Translations under genes and position numbers: made by a program
Origin: Streptomyces gobiensis
GTDB taxonomy: Bacteria; Actinomycetota; Actinomycetes; Streptomycetales; Streptomycetaceae
DNA length: 64,000 bases
Direction: 5' to 3'
NCBI RefSeq assembly: GCF_021216675.1
Contig: NZ_CP086120.1
Span: 682,001-746,000, forward strand
Part shown: one piece after another, positions 22,577-32,432 of the stretch
How the letters are laid out: the number at the start of each line of letters is the position of its first letter
Numbering within the stretch: position 1 is the first letter of the stretch
The notes under the pieces: model-generated
Seen by the model: the letters and a program-made list of their open reading frames with translations, nothing else
Database searches by the model: none
Told to the model about the DNA's origin: nothing

Positions 22577-23814
22577 TACTTCGCCTCTCCTTCGTCATAG
22601 AGCCCGAAGTAACGAGCCGCCGTATCCATGTCCTTGTCGCCCCGCCCGGAAAGATTCACCAGGACCAGCCCGTCCGGCCCCAGCTCCTTGCCGAGCTCCA
22701 GCGCTCCGGCCAGCGCGTGCGCGCTCTCGATCGCCGGGATGATGCCCTCAGCCTGCGACAGCAGCCGCAGCGCCCGCATCGCCTGATCGTCCGTCACCGG
22801 CCGGTACTCAGCGCGCCCCACGTCCTTGAGGTACGAGTGCTCCGGCCCGATCCCCGGATAGTCCAGCCCAGCCGAAATGGAGTACGGCTCCGTGATCTGC
22901 CCCTCGTTGTCCTGGAGCACATACGAACGCGACCCATGCAGAATCCCGGGCTCCCCCACGGTCAGTGTGGCCGCGTGCTCCCCGGATTCCACCCCGTGCC
23001 CGGCGGCCTCCAGCCCGACCAGCCGTACGCTCTCGTCCGGAATGAACGCGTGGAACAGCCCAACCGCGTTGGATCCGCCGCCCACACACGCCGCGACCAC
23101 ATCCGGCAGCCGCCCGGCCCGCTCCAGGATCTGCCGCCGCGCCTCGACTCCGATCACCCGGTGGAAGTCGCGCACCATCGCCGGGAACGGGTGCGGCCCC
23201 GCCACCGTGCCGAACAGGTAATGCGTCCGGTCCACATTGGCGACCCAGTCACGGAACGCCTCGTTGATGGCGTCCTTCAGCGTCCGGCTGCCCGAACTCA
23301 CCGGCACGACCTCGGCACCCAGCATGCGCATCCGCGCCACATTGAGGGCCTGCCGCTGGGTGTCGATTTCCCCCATGTAGATGGTGCACTCCAACCCGAA
23401 CAGCGCACACGCGGTCGCCGTGGCCACCCCATGCTGCCCCGCGCCGGTCTCGGCGATCACCCGGGTCTTGCCCATCCGCTTGGTCAGCAACGCCTGACCC
23501 AGCACGTTGTTGATCTTGTGCGACCCGGTGTGGTTCAGGTCCTCCCGCTTGAGGAAGACCCGCGCACCGCCCGCGTGCTCCGCGAATCGCGGTACCTCGG
23601 TGAGGGCGCTCGGCCGGCCGGTGTAGTTGACCAGCAGGTCATCCAGCTCGGTCCCGAAGGCGGGGTCCGCCTTCGCCTTCTCGTACTCCGCGGCGACCTC
23701 GTCCACGGCTGCGACCAGCGCCTCCGGGATGAATTTGCCGCCGAATGCGCCGAAGTAGCCTTCGGCGGTGGGGATCTGACCCTGCGGGTCAGGGATGAAG
23801 AAGTCAGAGGACAT
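22576..23814 (-). CDS. trpB: Tryptophan synthase beta chain
   Basis: 412-aa PLP enzyme that joins indole with serine to make tryptophan. PLP lysine is Lys100 in [10 protein letters not shown]; the phosphate-binding loop is [12 protein letters not shown]; the catalytic Glu region is [12 protein letters not shown]. Full length for the family. Separated from trpM by 515 bp full of palindromic repeats, yet followed immediately by trpA. Confidence 0.97.
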   Translation of the reverse strand: MSSDFFIPDPQGQIPTAEGYFGAFGGKFIPEALVAAVDEVAAEYEKAKADPAFGTELDDLLVNYTGRPSALTEVPRFAEHAGGARVFLKREDLNHTGSHKINNVLGQALLTKRMGKTRVIAETGAGQHGVATATACALFGLECTIYMGEIDTQRQALNVARMRMLGAEVVPVSSGSRTLKDAINEAFRDWVANVDRTHYLFGTVAGPHPFPAMVRDFHRVIGVEARRQILERAGRLPDVVAACVGGGSNAVGLFHAFIPDESVRLVGLEAAGHGVESGEHAATLTVGEPGILHGSRSYVLQDNEGQITEPYSISAGLDYPGIGPEHSYLKDVGRAEYRPVTDDQAMRALRLLSQAEGIIPAIESAHALAGALELGKELGPDGLVLVNLSGRGDKDMDTAARYFGLYDEGEAK

Positions 23815-24329
23815 CTGACGTACTCCTCAATAGGTGTGCGGTGATCAATGTGGCTTTCCCGGCTGTACCGATACGCGGCTCCGCCGCGCGGCGGGGCTTC
23901 GTCCCGGGGCGGCCGGGATGGTGGGGTTTCCCCGATCCCGCCCCTTCCCGGCTGTACCGATATGCGGCTCCGCCGCGTGGCGGGGCTTCGCCCCGGGCCC
24001 CGGGGGTGGCCGGTGCGGCTTGGTGGGCCGGTGTTGTGCCCACCCGTGCCGCCCCTCGGGCGGCCCGAGTGCCCACAACACTGGTGTGGGCCGAGTGCCC
24101 ACAACTGCGTGAGGGGGTGGGGAGGGGTGGGTTGTTCCGGACGCTTGCCCGTGATTTGTGGGCCGACAGGGGCCTTACCGGCCAACAGAACGTCACCGGG
24201 TGTCGGGCCGTAAATCATGGGTCCGGAACGGCCCACCCCGGACCACCCCCGACCCACCACGGCGCCGCACCCAGCCACGTACGGCCGGGCAGCAGCCTGC
24301 CCGCCCGCAGCCTGCCCACCCGCAGCCTG
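23815..24329. repeat. Long repeat-rich spacer between trpM and trpB
   Basis: 515 bp with no convincing gene. It holds two copies of the GGCTGTACCGATATGCGGCT module with its two hairpins (about 23861-23902 and 23949-23995), TGTTGTGCCCA (24032-24042), TGCCCACAACA (24070-24080) and a third half-element TGCCCACAACT (24096-24106). Near the trpM end there is a run of CCGCCCGCAGCCTGCC-type short repeats (about 24285-24330) right after the trpM stop. Confidence 0.75.
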
Positions 24330-24479
24330 CTAGGCCGCGCCGCGCCATCGGCAGCCGTTGATCTGCCCCGGCTCCGCCCCGATGTGATACCGCACGCGCC
24401 GCCCCCGCACCCGCCGTGCAGGCGCACGGCAGCCCCGCGGCCGACAGCCGCGGGCAAGACGGGCGAAGGCGGCGGCCAT
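24330..24479 (-). CDS. trpM: Tryptophan biosynthesis modulator TrpM
   Basis: 49-aa, very basic protein too short for most gene callers. Its ATG is 2 bp after the trpC stop (TAG-TC-ATG), so it is translated by coupling. The sequence RGCRPRGCRAPARRV followed by GRRVRY.IG.EPGQ.NG.RWR matches what I recall of the small TrpM protein encoded between trpC and trpB in Streptomyces, reported to modulate tryptophan synthesis and differentiation in S. coelicolor. It has three cysteines (12, 17 and 43) and about one quarter arginine. A larger 80-aa reading in another frame (24215-24457) is a shadow. Confidence 0.75.
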   Translation of the reverse strand: MAAAFARLARGCRPRGCRAPARRVRGRRVRYHIGAEPGQINGCRWRGAA

Positions 24480-24481
24480 GA

Positions 24482-25294
24482 CTACTGCCCGCGCCCGTGC
24501 CGCAGCGCCGGATGCGCCCCCGCCGCGACCAGGTCGGCGACCGCGCCCTTGGGGTCCTTCCCCGTCACCAGGGACTCCCCCACCAGCACCGCGTCGGCGC
24601 CCTCATTGGCGTAGGCGATCAGGTCGTGCGGACCCCGCACACCTGACTCAGCGATCTTCACTACGTCTTCCGGGATCTCCGGCGCGACCCGTGCGAAGTT
24701 CCCACGGTCGACCTCAAGCGTCTTCAGATTCCGGGCGTTCACTCCGATGATCTTCGCCCCGGCATCGAGAGCCCGCTCGACCTCGTCCTCGTCATGCACC
24801 TCGACCAGCGGTGTCAGCCCGATAGACTCCGCACGCTCAACCAGCGATACCAGCGCGTCCTGCTCCAGCGCCGCCACGATCAGCAGCACCAGATCCGCGC
24901 CATAGGCCCGCGCCTCCCACAGCTGGTAGGCGGTGACGATGAAGTCCTTGCGCAGTACCGGGATGTCGACCGTCCCGCGCACCGCCTCCAGGTCCGCCAG
25001 CGACCCGCCGAAGCGCCGCTCCTCGGTCAGCACGGAGATCACCGCCGCACCGCCCGCTTCATAGTCGGCCGCGAGTCCTGCGGGGTCAGCGATCGCGGCG
25101 AGCGCGCCCTTCGAGGGGCTTGACCGCTTCACCTCGCAGATGACCTTGACGCTGTCACCCTTCAGGGCGGCGACCCCGTCCTTGGCCTGCGGCGCCTTCG
25201 CCACGCGCTCCTTGAGTTCCTCGAGGCTGACGCGCGCTTGACGCTCGGCGAGGTCAGAGCGGACTCCGTCGATGATCTCGTCGAGCACACTCAC
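24482..25294 (-). CDS. trpC: Indole-3-glycerol phosphate synthase
   Basis: 270-aa TIM-barrel enzyme closing CdRP to indole-3-glycerol phosphate. Family motifs: [13 protein letters not shown] (catalytic Lys), [24 protein letters not shown], and [14 protein letters not shown] start at 25294 with an AAAGGGG ribosome site. First gene of the trpC-M-B-A unit; 116 bp separate it from the DUF2752 gene and should hold its promoter. Confidence 0.97.
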   Translation of the reverse strand: MSVLDEIIDGVRSDLAERQARVSLEELKERVAKAPQAKDGVAALKGDSVKVICEVKRSSPSKGALAAIADPAGLAADYEAGGAAVISVLTEERRFGGSLADLEAVRGTVDIPVLRKDFIVTAYQLWEARAYGADLVLLIVAALEQDALVSLVERAESIGLTPLVEVHDEDEVERALDAGAKIIGVNARNLKTLEVDRGNFARVAPEIPEDVVKIAESGVRGPHDLIAYANEGADAVLVGESLVTGKDPKGAVADLVAAGAHPALRHGRGQ

Positions 25295-25410
25295 GCGAGC
25301 GGCCCCTTTCTACCGGGAGCGGATGGTCTGGTCATGCACTGCGATGGTATCCGGCCCAGGACGGAGGGCTCGCATCCGGATAGTCCTGGTCTCACATACC
25401 GGGCATTTGG

Positions 25411-25815
25411 CTACGGTGTCAGTCCCGCCCCGAAGGGCAAGTTACGTACCACCGTAAACACCAGCACCGCCGCCCCCGCGGCCCACACATACCCCATGCG
25501 TACGGAGAACCCCCGTACGGCCCCGGCCCCAGCGCCGACCCCGGCCCCCACGAACCACACCGCCCACGCCACAACGAGAACAACCACCCCAGCCACGACG
25601 ACCGCGTTAGCCCCCACCGCGCCCGCCACATCGCCATGCACCAGAGCGTGGACGCTCCGCAGACCACCGCACCCCGGGCAGTAGATCCCGCCGTACCGAA
25701 GCACTGGGCAGACCGGATAGTGCCCCGGCTTCTGAGGATCAACCGCGCCGATATACGCGGCGGCCGCCCCCGCCGCCCCCAAGGCGGCCAGTGCCGGGAT
25801 ACGGGAAGCGATCAC
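25411..25815 (-). CDS. DUF2752-type membrane protein
   Basis: 134 aa with three predicted membrane helices. The motif CPVLRYGGIYCPGCGGLRSVHAL (residues about 36-58) is the DUF2752 signature with its cysteines. Function unknown. It lies between trpE-linked membrane genes and trpC but is bracketed by an intrinsic terminator upstream and a 116-bp gap downstream, so it may be transcribed alone or with trpC. Confidence 0.85.
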   Translation of the reverse strand: MIASRIPALAALGAAGAAAAYIGAVDPQKPGHYPVCPVLRYGGIYCPGCGGLRSVHALVHGDVAGAVGANAVVVAGVVVLVVAWAVWFVGAGVGAGAGAVRGFSVRMGYVWAAGAAVLVFTVVRNLPFGAGLTP

Positions 25816-25851
25816 CCCTCCACCCTGACCACCCCCGCCCCGGCACGCAAA

Positions 25852-25882
25852 AGCGCGGCGCCGAACAGGTCAGCACCGCGCT
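25852..25882 (-). terminator. Intrinsic terminator after the HGxxPAAW gene
   Basis: Inverted repeat 25852-25861 / 25873-25882; on the minus-strand RNA all 10 pairs form with one G-U wobble, followed by UUUUG. It divides the trpE unit from DUF2752/trpC. Confidence 0.7.
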
Positions 25883-25890
25883 CCAACGCG

Positions 25891-26181
25891 TCACGACGCC
25901 GCAACCGGCTCCGACTCCGGCTGCGACTGCTGCGGCCCCTGCGACTGCGGCTGCGGCTGCGGCTGCGCCTGCAATGACGTCGCCTTCTCCCTGGGCATGC
26001 CCAGGCCCATCGACCGCATCACCATGCCCACCACGCCACCGAGGACGACCACGGCCAAACCGGCCACTACGCCGAGCGGCTCGGCCATCACCATGAACAC
26101 CGCGCCCACGCAGAAGCCGATGAACGCGATGGTGACGCCGGTCCAAGCGGCGGGGGTGTGTCCGTGGCTGTTATCCGCCAT
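25891..26181 (-). CDS. HGxxPAAW-motif membrane protein
   Basis: 96 aa. The N-terminal SHGHTPAAWTGV carries the HGxxPAAW motif of a small actinobacterial family. Two membrane helices follow (about 13-33 and 38-55), then a Gln/Pro/Ser-rich low-complexity tail. Role unknown; the gene regularly accompanies the trpE-linked membrane protein in Streptomyces, which suggests a shared job. Followed by an intrinsic terminator. Confidence 0.85.
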   Translation of the reverse strand: MADNSHGHTPAAWTGVTIAFIGFCVGAVFMVMAEPLGVVAGLAVVVLGGVVGMVMRSMGLGMPREKATSLQAQPQPQPQSQGPQQSQPESEPVAAS

Positions 26182-26232
26182 GAGTGCTCCTCGTAAATCC
26201 GTTCTGGGTCGGGTCGCTCGCCGACCATTGTG

Positions 26233-26886
26233 TCAGGAGCGCTTGTCCTGGTTTCCGCTGGTGGGGTCCTCACCGCGGTCGAGGGCCCGCCACAGCTCCT
26301 CGGGGCGCTCAGGGTCCGCCGCAGGCACCGCTCGCCGCCGGGCGTTACGGGGTCCGTTACGGGGTCCGCCCGCCCGCTCATAGCGGCCGCCCATCGCAGG
26401 CCACTCCCGCCCGTACCGCAGCGCCAGCGCTCCGGCGACCAGCAGCAGGGCGCCACCCAGCGCCGCGGCATACGGCCAGCCGCTGTGCGTCACCTGCTCC
26501 GCCGCGCTCCGCGCGAGCCCGGTGCCGTCGGCGGCCTGCTCATCCAGCGCGCTGGTGTCCCCGGCGCCGATCAGTGCCGCGACCGCGACGCCCACCCCGC
26601 ACAGGGCGAGCAGCGCGGCGACGATCACCCGCCCGGTGCGCCGTACCGCGAAGACCGCGACCAGCGCCGCGAGGCCCACCAGGGCGAGCGCGCTGGGTAC
26701 CCCGGTGACATCGCTGCCGGTCACCTCGACCGGCAGACGGCTGCCGCCGAACTCGGTGCTCCCCTCGCCCCAGGTCTGCCCGGCGGCGACCAGAACGAGG
26801 GCGGCGCCGAGGGCACCGCCCAGCAGCGCGATGCCGAGCGCGCGCCGGGGCGCGCGCTGAGGGTGGGCGGGGGGCACGGAAGTCAC
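26233..26886 (-). CDS. Trp-region-conserved membrane protein
   Basis: 217-aa protein of the actinobacterial family named for its position next to trpE/trpC (TIGR02234-like). Four hydrophobic helices (about 14-37, 64-87, 89-112 and 142-160) and a basic Arg/Gly/Pro tail. The first helix is followed by AGQTWGEG, a typical beginning. Its start overlaps the trpE stop by 4 bp, so it is co-translated with trpE. Function unknown; tryptophan transport has been guessed but nothing in the sequence proves it. Confidence 0.85.
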   Translation of the reverse strand: MTSVPPAHPQRAPRRALGIALLGGALGAALVLVAAGQTWGEGSTEFGGSRLPVEVTGSDVTGVPSALALVGLAALVAVFAVRRTGRVIVAALLALCGVGVAVAALIGAGDTSALDEQAADGTGLARSAAEQVTHSGWPYAAALGGALLLVAGALALRYGREWPAMGGRYERAGGPRNGPRNARRRAVPAADPERPEELWRALDRGEDPTSGNQDKRS

Positions 26887-28382
26887 CGCTCCACGCTACC
26901 GCCGAGCCGTTCGGCGGTATGCACCGCCCTGAGTACGGCGGCCGCCTTGTTGCGGCACTCGGTGTCCTCGGCGGCCGGGTCGGAGTCGGCCACGACGCCC
27001 GCCCCTGCCTGCACATAGGCGACGCCTTCGCGCAACAGCGCGGTGCGGATCGCGATGGCCGTATCGGAGTCCCCCGCGAAGTCGAGATAGCCGACGCAGC
27101 CGCCGTACAGCCCGCGCTTGGTCGGCTCCAGCTCCTCGATGATCTGGAGCGCACGCGGTTTGGGCGCGCCCGACAGCGTTCCGGCCGGGAAGCAGGCCAT
27201 CAGCGCGTCGAACGCCGTACGGTCCCGCCCCAGCCGCCCCGTCACCGTTGAGACGATGTGCATCACATGGCTGTAGCGCTCGATCGTCATAAAGTCGACG
27301 ACCTCGACGCTGCCCGGTTCACAGACCCGCCCCAGGTCATTGCGGCCCAGGTCGACCAGCATCAGATGCTCGGCCCGTTCCTTGGGATCGGCCAGCAGTT
27401 CCTCGCCCAGCGCGGCGTCCTCCTGCGGAGTGGCGCCCCGTGGCCGGGTCCCGGCGATGGGGTGCATCATGGCGCGCCCGTCCTCGACCTTGACCAGCGC
27501 CTCGGGGCTGGACCCCACCACATCGAAGTCCTCGAACCGGAACAGGTACATGTACGGGCTGGGGTTGGTGGCCCGCAGCACCCGGTAGACATCCAGCGCG
27601 CTCGCCGTGCACGGCATCTCAAAGCGCTGCGAGGGAACGACCTGGAAGGCCTCCCCCGCACGGATGCGTTCCTTGATGTCCTCGACCACATCCCGGTACG
27701 CCGCGCCGCCCCAGCGTTCGGTGTACGCGGGCACCTCGGAGGGCGGCAGCGCGGCGGCACCGGCCGTCACCGGCCGGGCAAGGTCGGCGGTCATGGTGTC
27801 CAGCCGGGCCACGGCGTCCGCGTAGGCTTCCTCCACCCCGGTCTCAAGATCGTTGTGGTTGATCGCATTGGCGATCAGCAGCACGGTTCCGTCGCGGTGG
27901 TCGAGGACCGCGAGGTCGGAAGCGAGGAGCATGGTCAGCTCGGGCAGCCGCAGATCGTCCTCGGTGCTGTCACCGATCCGCTCCAGCCGCCGCACGATGT
28001 CATAGCCGAGATAGCCGACCATGCCGCCGGTGAACGGCGGCAGCTCGGGATCCCGTGGGGTGTGCAGGGTCTCCACGGTGGCGCGCAGCGCGGCGAGTGG
28101 ATCGCCGTCGGTGGGGACACCGACGGGCGGGGTGCCGAGCCAGTGCGCCTGACCGTCCTGGACGGTCAGCGCGGCGGCGCTGCGTACGCCCACGAAGGAG
28201 TAACGGGACCAGGTGTGCCCGTTCTCGGCGGACTCCAGCAGAAAGGTGCCCGTGCGTTCAGCGGCAAGCTTGCGGTAGAGGGCGATGGGGGTATCGCCGT
28301 CGGCGAGCAGGCGTCGGGTGACCGGGATGACCCGGCGGTCCTTGGCGAGCGTACGGAAGGTCTCCAGATCCGGCGTCGTCAT
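26883..28382 (-). CDS. trpE: Anthranilate synthase component I
   Basis: 499-aa chorismate-utilising enzyme that makes anthranilate with ammonia from the TrpG subunit, which is not in this window. The feedback motif LLES near residue 48 ([18 protein letters not shown]) predicts tryptophan inhibition. Active-site segments: [39 protein letters not shown], and [11 protein letters not shown]. Ten base pairs after hisI, so probably in a hisI-trpE operon with two membrane-protein genes downstream. Confidence 0.97.
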   Translation of the reverse strand: MTTPDLETFRTLAKDRRVIPVTRRLLADGDTPIALYRKLAAERTGTFLLESAENGHTWSRYSFVGVRSAAALTVQDGQAHWLGTPPVGVPTDGDPLAALRATVETLHTPRDPELPPFTGGMVGYLGYDIVRRLERIGDSTEDDLRLPELTMLLASDLAVLDHRDGTVLLIANAINHNDLETGVEEAYADAVARLDTMTADLARPVTAGAAALPPSEVPAYTERWGGAAYRDVVEDIKERIRAGEAFQVVPSQRFEMPCTASALDVYRVLRATNPSPYMYLFRFEDFDVVGSSPEALVKVEDGRAMMHPIAGTRPRGATPQEDAALGEELLADPKERAEHLMLVDLGRNDLGRVCEPGSVEVVDFMTIERYSHVMHIVSTVTGRLGRDRTAFDALMACFPAGTLSGAPKPRALQIIEELEPTKRGLYGGCVGYLDFAGDSDTAIAIRTALLREGVAYVQAGAGVVADSDPAAEDTECRNKAAAVLRAVHTAERLGGSVER

Positions 28383-28392
28383 GATCGGGACC

Positions 28393-28746
28393 CTACTCGC
28401 TCAGCGGGAGCTGGTCCGCGTCAAAGCAGGTACGGGCGCCGGTGTGGCAGGCGGCACCGACCTGATCGACCTTCACCAGGACCGTATCGCCGTCGCAGTC
28501 GAGTGCGACGGACTTGACGTGCTGGACGTGCCCGGAGGTGTCGCCCTTGACCCAGTATTCGCGGCGGCTGCGGCTCCAGTAGGTGCAGCGCCCGGTGGTG
28601 AGGGTGCGGTGCAGCGCCTCATCGTCCATCCAGCCGAGCATGAGCACCTCACCGGTGTCGTACTGCTGGGCGATGGCGGGGACCAGGCCGTCGGCGGTGC
28701 GCTTGAGGCGGGCGGCGATGGCGGGGTCGAGCGGGGATGCGGGCAT
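28393..28746 (-). CDS. hisI: Phosphoribosyl-AMP cyclohydrolase
   Basis: 117-aa stand-alone HisI (no HisE domain), third step of histidine synthesis. I chose the ATG at 28746 ([10 protein letters not shown]), since upstream residues are not family-like. Metal and active-site motifs: [43 protein letters not shown]. It is apart from the main his cluster and precedes trpE, linking the histidine and tryptophan pathways. Confidence 0.95.
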   Translation of the reverse strand: MPASPLDPAIAARLKRTADGLVPAIAQQYDTGEVLMLGWMDDEALHRTLTTGRCTYWSRSRREYWVKGDTSGHVQHVKSVALDCDGDTVLVKVDQVGAACHTGARTCFDADQLPLSE

Positions 28747-28881
28747 GGGACCATTCTGCCGTCGTGAGGGCGCATCGCGAAAACCGGCATAACGCCCGTA
28801 TCTCAACGGCACGTTGCTGTTCCGAGCTTGTGACGCATCCCCGGGCATCGAATGTCAGTGGCATGGGGCATTCTTTCGGAC

Positions 28882-29763
28882 ATGAGCTTCCCTCCGCCGC
28901 CGCAGGACCCCAGTCAGCCCGGTGCCGGTGGCGGCGGATTCGGTCCGCCGCAGGGCTTCGGCCCGCCCGCACCCGCCGGCCCGCCCGCACCCGTCGGCCC
29001 GCCCGCCGGTGGCTACGGCTATCCGGGCCCGCCCGGCCCGCCCCCGGGCCATGGCCCCGGTGGCTTCGGCCCGGGCGTTCCGGGTGGCCCCGGGCCGTAT
29101 CCGCCCCCGCCTCCGCCTCCGCCGGGTGCCGGCGGTGGCAACGGCCCCAAGGTCGCCGCGATCGTGATCGCCGCCGTGCTGGCAGCGGCGCTGATCGTGG
29201 GGGGTGTGCTCCTGCTGGGCGGCGGCGGAGGCAAGGACAACAAGGCCGATGACGCTCCGTCGACCACCCCCAGCGCGACAGAGAAAGCTGAGGAGTCTCA
29301 GGAGACCGAGGAGCCCACGTGGGATTCCTCGGATCCGGCGACCGCGATACCGGACCCGAGGGAGTCCAGCGGTCCCTCCGGCACCCCCCGTGATCCCGTC
29401 CCCTTCGTTGTGCTCAAGCCGGGCACCTGCTTCGACCACCCCGCGCTGAGCAGCGCCGTCTCCAAGGTCGAGGAGCGTCCCTGCACCTCTCCGCACAACG
29501 GCGAGGTGATCAGCAATCCGAAGCTGACGGGCGACTTCGCAACGGAGCAGGAGATTCAGGAGCAGGTTCTGAAGCTCTGTAAGCAGGACGCGGCGGTCCG
29601 GCTGAAGAAGATGCCGCAGGACGGCACCCTGTACTACTTCTACGCGATCTATCCCTCGCTGCCGACGTACAAGTACCGGAGCAAGGACACGATCTCCTGC
29701 TCACTGACGCTCAGCAATTCCCGCGACGGGAAGAAGCTCACCGGGCCACTGCCCGGGAACTGA
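28882..29763 (+). CDS. Proline-rich membrane protein with septum-formation-like domain
   Basis: 293 aa: cytosolic Pro/Gly-rich N-terminus (residues 1-88, PPPPQDP, then GPPAP-type repeats), one membrane helix at about 92-112, an acidic Thr/Ser/Glu linker, and an extracytoplasmic domain (about 170-293) with CFDHPAL, RPCTSPHNGEVI and SCSLTLS, like the septum-formation/DUF4190-associated domains of actinobacteria. Four cysteines could make two disulfides. Start ATG 28882 preferred over 28852 by family-like MSFPPPP. It is oriented away from hisI and sits alone inside the his-trp region. Confidence 0.75.
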   Translation: MSFPPPPQDPSQPGAGGGGFGPPQGFGPPAPAGPPAPVGPPAGGYGYPGPPGPPPGHGPGGFGPGVPGGPGPYPPPPPPPPGAGGGNGPKVAAIVIAAVLAAALIVGGVLLLGGGGGKDNKADDAPSTTPSATEKAEESQETEEPTWDSSDPATAIPDPRESSGPSGTPRDPVPFVVLKPGTCFDHPALSSAVSKVEERPCTSPHNGEVISNPKLTGDFATEQEIQEQVLKLCKQDAAVRLKKMPQDGTLYYFYAIYPSLPTYKYRSKDTISCSLTLSNSRDGKKLTGPLPGN

Positions 29764-29810
29764 TGGCGCGGCGCATCGCATGGGCCGCCATACGGTCGTA
29801 GGCTGACCGT

Positions 29811-30443
29811 ATGTCGACCCATGCCAAGCGCGAACGTCTTCTCCTCGCCGATCTGTTGGAGAGCGCCGGTCCAGAGGCGCCCACGCTGTGCGAGGGCTGG
29901 AAAACCCGTGATCTCGCAGCCCATCTCGTGGTGCGTGAGCGCCGCGCCGACGCGGCGGGCGGCATCATCATCAAGCCTCTTGAGGCCCGCCTCGAACGTG
30001 TCCAGGCGGAGTTCGCCGCGAAGCCGTATGAGGAGCTGATCCAGCTCATCCGCACCGGCCCGCCCCGGATGTCACCCTTCTCCCTCAAGCAGATCGACGA
30101 GGCGTCGAACACCGTCGAGTTCTTCACCCACACCGAGGATGTCCGGCGGGCACAGCCCGACTGGACCCCGCGGGAGCTGGACCCCGTCTTCGCCGACGCC
30201 CTGTGGAAGCGGCTGGAGATGGCCGCCCGTATCTACGGCCGCAGGTGCCCGGTCGGTCTTGTGCTGCGCCGCCCCAACGGCCAGACGGCGGTGGCCCGCA
30301 AGGGCACCCCGGTCGTCACGGTCACCGGGGACCCCGCTGAGCTGCTGCTCTTCGCCACCGGACGCCAGGAAGCGGCCCGGGTTGAGCTGGACGGCGACAA
30401 GGAGGCCATCGCCAAGGTGTCCGAGGCCAAGCTCGGGCTGTAG
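29811..30443 (+). CDS. TIGR03085-type DinB/mycothiol-dependent-enzyme-like protein
   Basis: 210-aa cytosolic protein of the TIGR03085 group within the DinB/MDMPI superfamily (four-helix metal-binding fold). The start STHAKRERLLLADLL and LCEGWKTRDLAAHLVVRERRAD carry the conserved metal histidine region. C-terminal domain resembles SCP-like MDMPI partners (VTVTGDPAELLLFATGR). Exact reaction unknown; superfamily members transfer to or isomerise with mycothiol. Convergent with hisF. Confidence 0.85.
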   Translation: MSTHAKRERLLLADLLESAGPEAPTLCEGWKTRDLAAHLVVRERRADAAGGIIIKPLEARLERVQAEFAAKPYEELIQLIRTGPPRMSPFSLKQIDEASNTVEFFTHTEDVRRAQPDWTPRELDPVFADALWKRLEMAARIYGRRCPVGLVLRRPNGQTAVARKGTPVVTVTGDPAELLLFATGRQEAARVELDGDKEAIAKVSEAKLGL

Positions 30444-30505
30444 CGGGTCAGCACCGCAGCGGTCAGCACGGCAGCGGAGGGGCGCGGCCGGGCCAGGGGT
30501 GAAAG

Positions 30506-31261
30506 TCAGCGGACCGGGTGACCGGCGGCGCGGAGGGCGTCCTTGACCTGGCCGATGCGCAGATCCCCGAAGTGGAAGACCGAAGCGGCCAGCACCGCGT
30601 CGGCGCCCGCCTCGATGGCTGGGGGGAAGTCGGTGAGCTTGCCCGCGCCGCCGGAGGCGATCACGGGGATGGTGACGTGTTGACGCACGGCCTCGATCAT
30701 CTCCGTGTCGTAGCCGTCCTTGGTGCCGTCGGCGTCCATGGAGTTGAGCAGGATCTCCCCCGCGCCCAGCTCGGCGGCGCGGTGGGCCCACTCGACGGCG
30801 TCGATGCCGGTGCCACGGCGGCCGCCATGGGTGGTGACCTCGAAGGTTCCGGCATCGGTGCGGCGGGCGTCGACGGACAGGACGAGGACCTGGCGGCCGA
30901 AGCGCTCCGCGATCTCCCTGATCAGCTCCGGGCGGGCGATGGCGGCCGTATTGACGCCGACCTTGTCCGCGCCCGCGCGCAGCAGCTTGTCGACGTCCTC
31001 CGGGGTGCGCACCCCGCCGCCGACGGTGAGCGGGATGAAGACCTGCTCGGCGGTGCGGCGGACCACGTCGTAGGTGGTCTCACGGTTGCCGGAGGAGGCG
31101 GTGATGTCGAGGAAGGTCAGCTCGTCGGCGCCCTCCGCATCATACACCTTGGCCATCTCGACGGGGTCGCCCGCGTCTCGCAGATTCTGGAACTTGACGC
31201 CCTTGACGACCCGGCCGCCGTCCACGTCCAGGCAGGGGATGACTCGTACGGCCAGGGTCAC
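30506..31261 (-). CDS. hisF: Imidazole glycerol phosphate synthase, cyclase subunit
   Basis: 251-aa TIM barrel that uses ammonia from HisH to make IGP and AICAR. Catalytic Asp residues lie in [15 protein letters not shown] and in [11 protein letters not shown]; phosphate-binding loops are [11 protein letters not shown] and [11 protein letters not shown] start at 31261 overlaps the ridA stop (GTGA). Last gene of the hisD-to-hisF operon. Confidence 0.97.
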   Translation of the reverse strand: MTLAVRVIPCLDVDGGRVVKGVKFQNLRDAGDPVEMAKVYDAEGADELTFLDITASSGNRETTYDVVRRTAEQVFIPLTVGGGVRTPEDVDKLLRAGADKVGVNTAAIARPELIREIAERFGRQVLVLSVDARRTDAGTFEVTTHGGRRGTGIDAVEWAHRAAELGAGEILLNSMDADGTKDGYDTEMIEAVRQHVTIPVIASGGAGKLTDFPPAIEAGADAVLAASVFHFGDLRIGQVKDALRAAGHPVR

Positions 31262-31689
31262 GAACGTGCTCCTTCAGGGTTCCGGGGGCCGTCCCCCGGA
31301 GGATTGCTGCCTCGGAATGCTTCTACTTCGACTTCGACCAGGACCCGGGAATCGACGAATCCTGAGACGACGACCAGCGTGGCGGCGGGCCGGACCGCGT
31401 CGAAGATCTCTTTGTGTGCCCGGACCACCTCGTCCACATCACGGGAGTGGGTGATGTACATCCGGGTGCGGATGACGGAGGTGATGCCGAGCTCGAACTT
31501 CTGCAGCGCGGACAGGGAGTTGGCGAAGGCCGCCTTCGTCTGTTCATAGGGATCGCCTTCGCCGTGCAGCACACCGTCCACGAAGGGCATGGTGCCCGCC
31601 ACGATGACCCGGTCACCCGCTGCGACCGCGCGTGCAAAGCCGATGGTCTCTTCCCAGGGGTTGTCGGTCTGCACACGCTCAATGGTCAT
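31258..31689 (-). CDS. RidA-family protein inside the his operon
   Basis: 143 aa, YjgF/YER057c/UK114 fold. Motifs: [46 protein letters not shown]; the usual C-terminal substrate motif is [12 protein letters not shown]. The position of the catalytic Arg of true RidA is occupied by Arg in VIRTRMYIT. Probable job is to hydrolyse reactive imine/enamine intermediates. Overlaps priA and hisF by 4 bp each, so it is fully integrated in the operon. Confidence 0.88.
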   Translation of the reverse strand: MTIERVQTDNPWEETIGFARAVAAGDRVIVAGTMPFVDGVLHGEGDPYEQTKAAFANSLSALQKFELGITSVIRTRMYITHSRDVDEVVRAHKEIFDAVRPAATLVVVSGFVDSRVLVEVEVEAFRGSNPPGDGPRNPEGARS

Positions 31690-32432
31690 CGGGACACAGC
31701 CTCCAACGCCTCTTCCAAGGTGAACGCCTTGGCGTAGAGGGCCTTGCCCACAATCGCGCCCTCGACACCCTCTGGTACCAGCGTGGCGATCGCCCGGAGA
31801 TCGTCAAGGGAGGAAACACCGCCGGAGGCGACAACCGGCCGGTCGGTGGCGGCGCAGACGTTCCTCAGGAGCTGCAAGTTGGGTCCCTGCAGCGTGCCGT
31901 CCTTGTTGATGTCGGTGACGACATAGCGGGCGCAGCCCTCGGAGTTGAGCCGCTCCAGGGTCTCGTAGAGGTCACCGCCGTCACGTGTCCAGCCGCGGCC
32001 GCGCAGGGTGGTGCCGCGGACGTCCAGACCGACGGCGATCTTGTCGCCGTGCTCGGCGATGACCTTGGCGACCCACTCCGGGGACTCCAGGGCGGCGGTG
32101 CCGAGGTTGACACGGGTGCAGCCGGTGGCGAGTGCGGCGGCCAGCGAGTCGTCGTCGCGGATGCCGCCGGACAGCTCGACCTTGATGTCCATGGTGCGGG
32201 CGACCTCGGCGATCCGCTCCCGGTTGTCGCCGGTGCCGAACGCGGCGTCCAGATCCACGAGGTGCAGCCATTCGGCGCCCGCCCGCTGCCAGGTGAGGGC
32301 GGCTTGCAGGGGATCGCCGTAGGAGGTCTCGGAGCCGGACTCGCCATGGACGAGCCGGACGGCCTGGCCATCGCGGACGTCGACGGCGGGCAGAAGTTCG
32401 AGCTTCGGCAGGTCGGAGGGCACGTTGGGCAT
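31686..32432 (-). CDS. priA: Bifunctional HisA/TrpF isomerase
   Basis: 248-aa phosphoribosyl isomerase A, which in actinobacteria performs both the HisA step (ProFAR isomerisation) and the TrpF step (phosphoribosylanthranilate isomerisation), linking the his and trp blocks seen here. Catalytic Asp in [19 protein letters not shown] and in [24 protein letters not shown] loop is characteristic of PriA. I chose the ATG at 32432, which overlaps the hisH stop by one base. No separate trpF exists in the window, as expected. Confidence 0.97.
   Translation of the reverse strand: MPNVPSDLPKLELLPAVDVRDGQAVRLVHGESGSETSYGDPLQAALTWQRAGAEWLHLVDLDAAFGTGDNRERIAEVARTMDIKVELSGGIRDDDSLAAALATGCTRVNLGTAALESPEWVAKVIAEHGDKIAVGLDVRGTTLRGRGWTRDGGDLYETLERLNSEGCARYVVTDINKDGTLQGPNLQLLRNVCAATDRPVVASGGVSSLDDLRAIATLVPEGVEGAIVGKALYAKAFTLEEALEAVSR

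Noticed and set aside
24285..24330. CCGCCCGCAGCCTGCC-type short repeats as a possible CRISPR array
   Set aside because: Repeat units are adjacent with no unique spacers; simple tandem repetition.
24215..24457. 80-aa reading overlapping trpM
   Set aside because: Runs through short repeats and into the spacer; the 49-aa trpM frame is coupled to trpC and has the conserved motif.
28285..28767. Plus-strand 160-aa reading across hisI
   Set aside because: Shadow of hisI.
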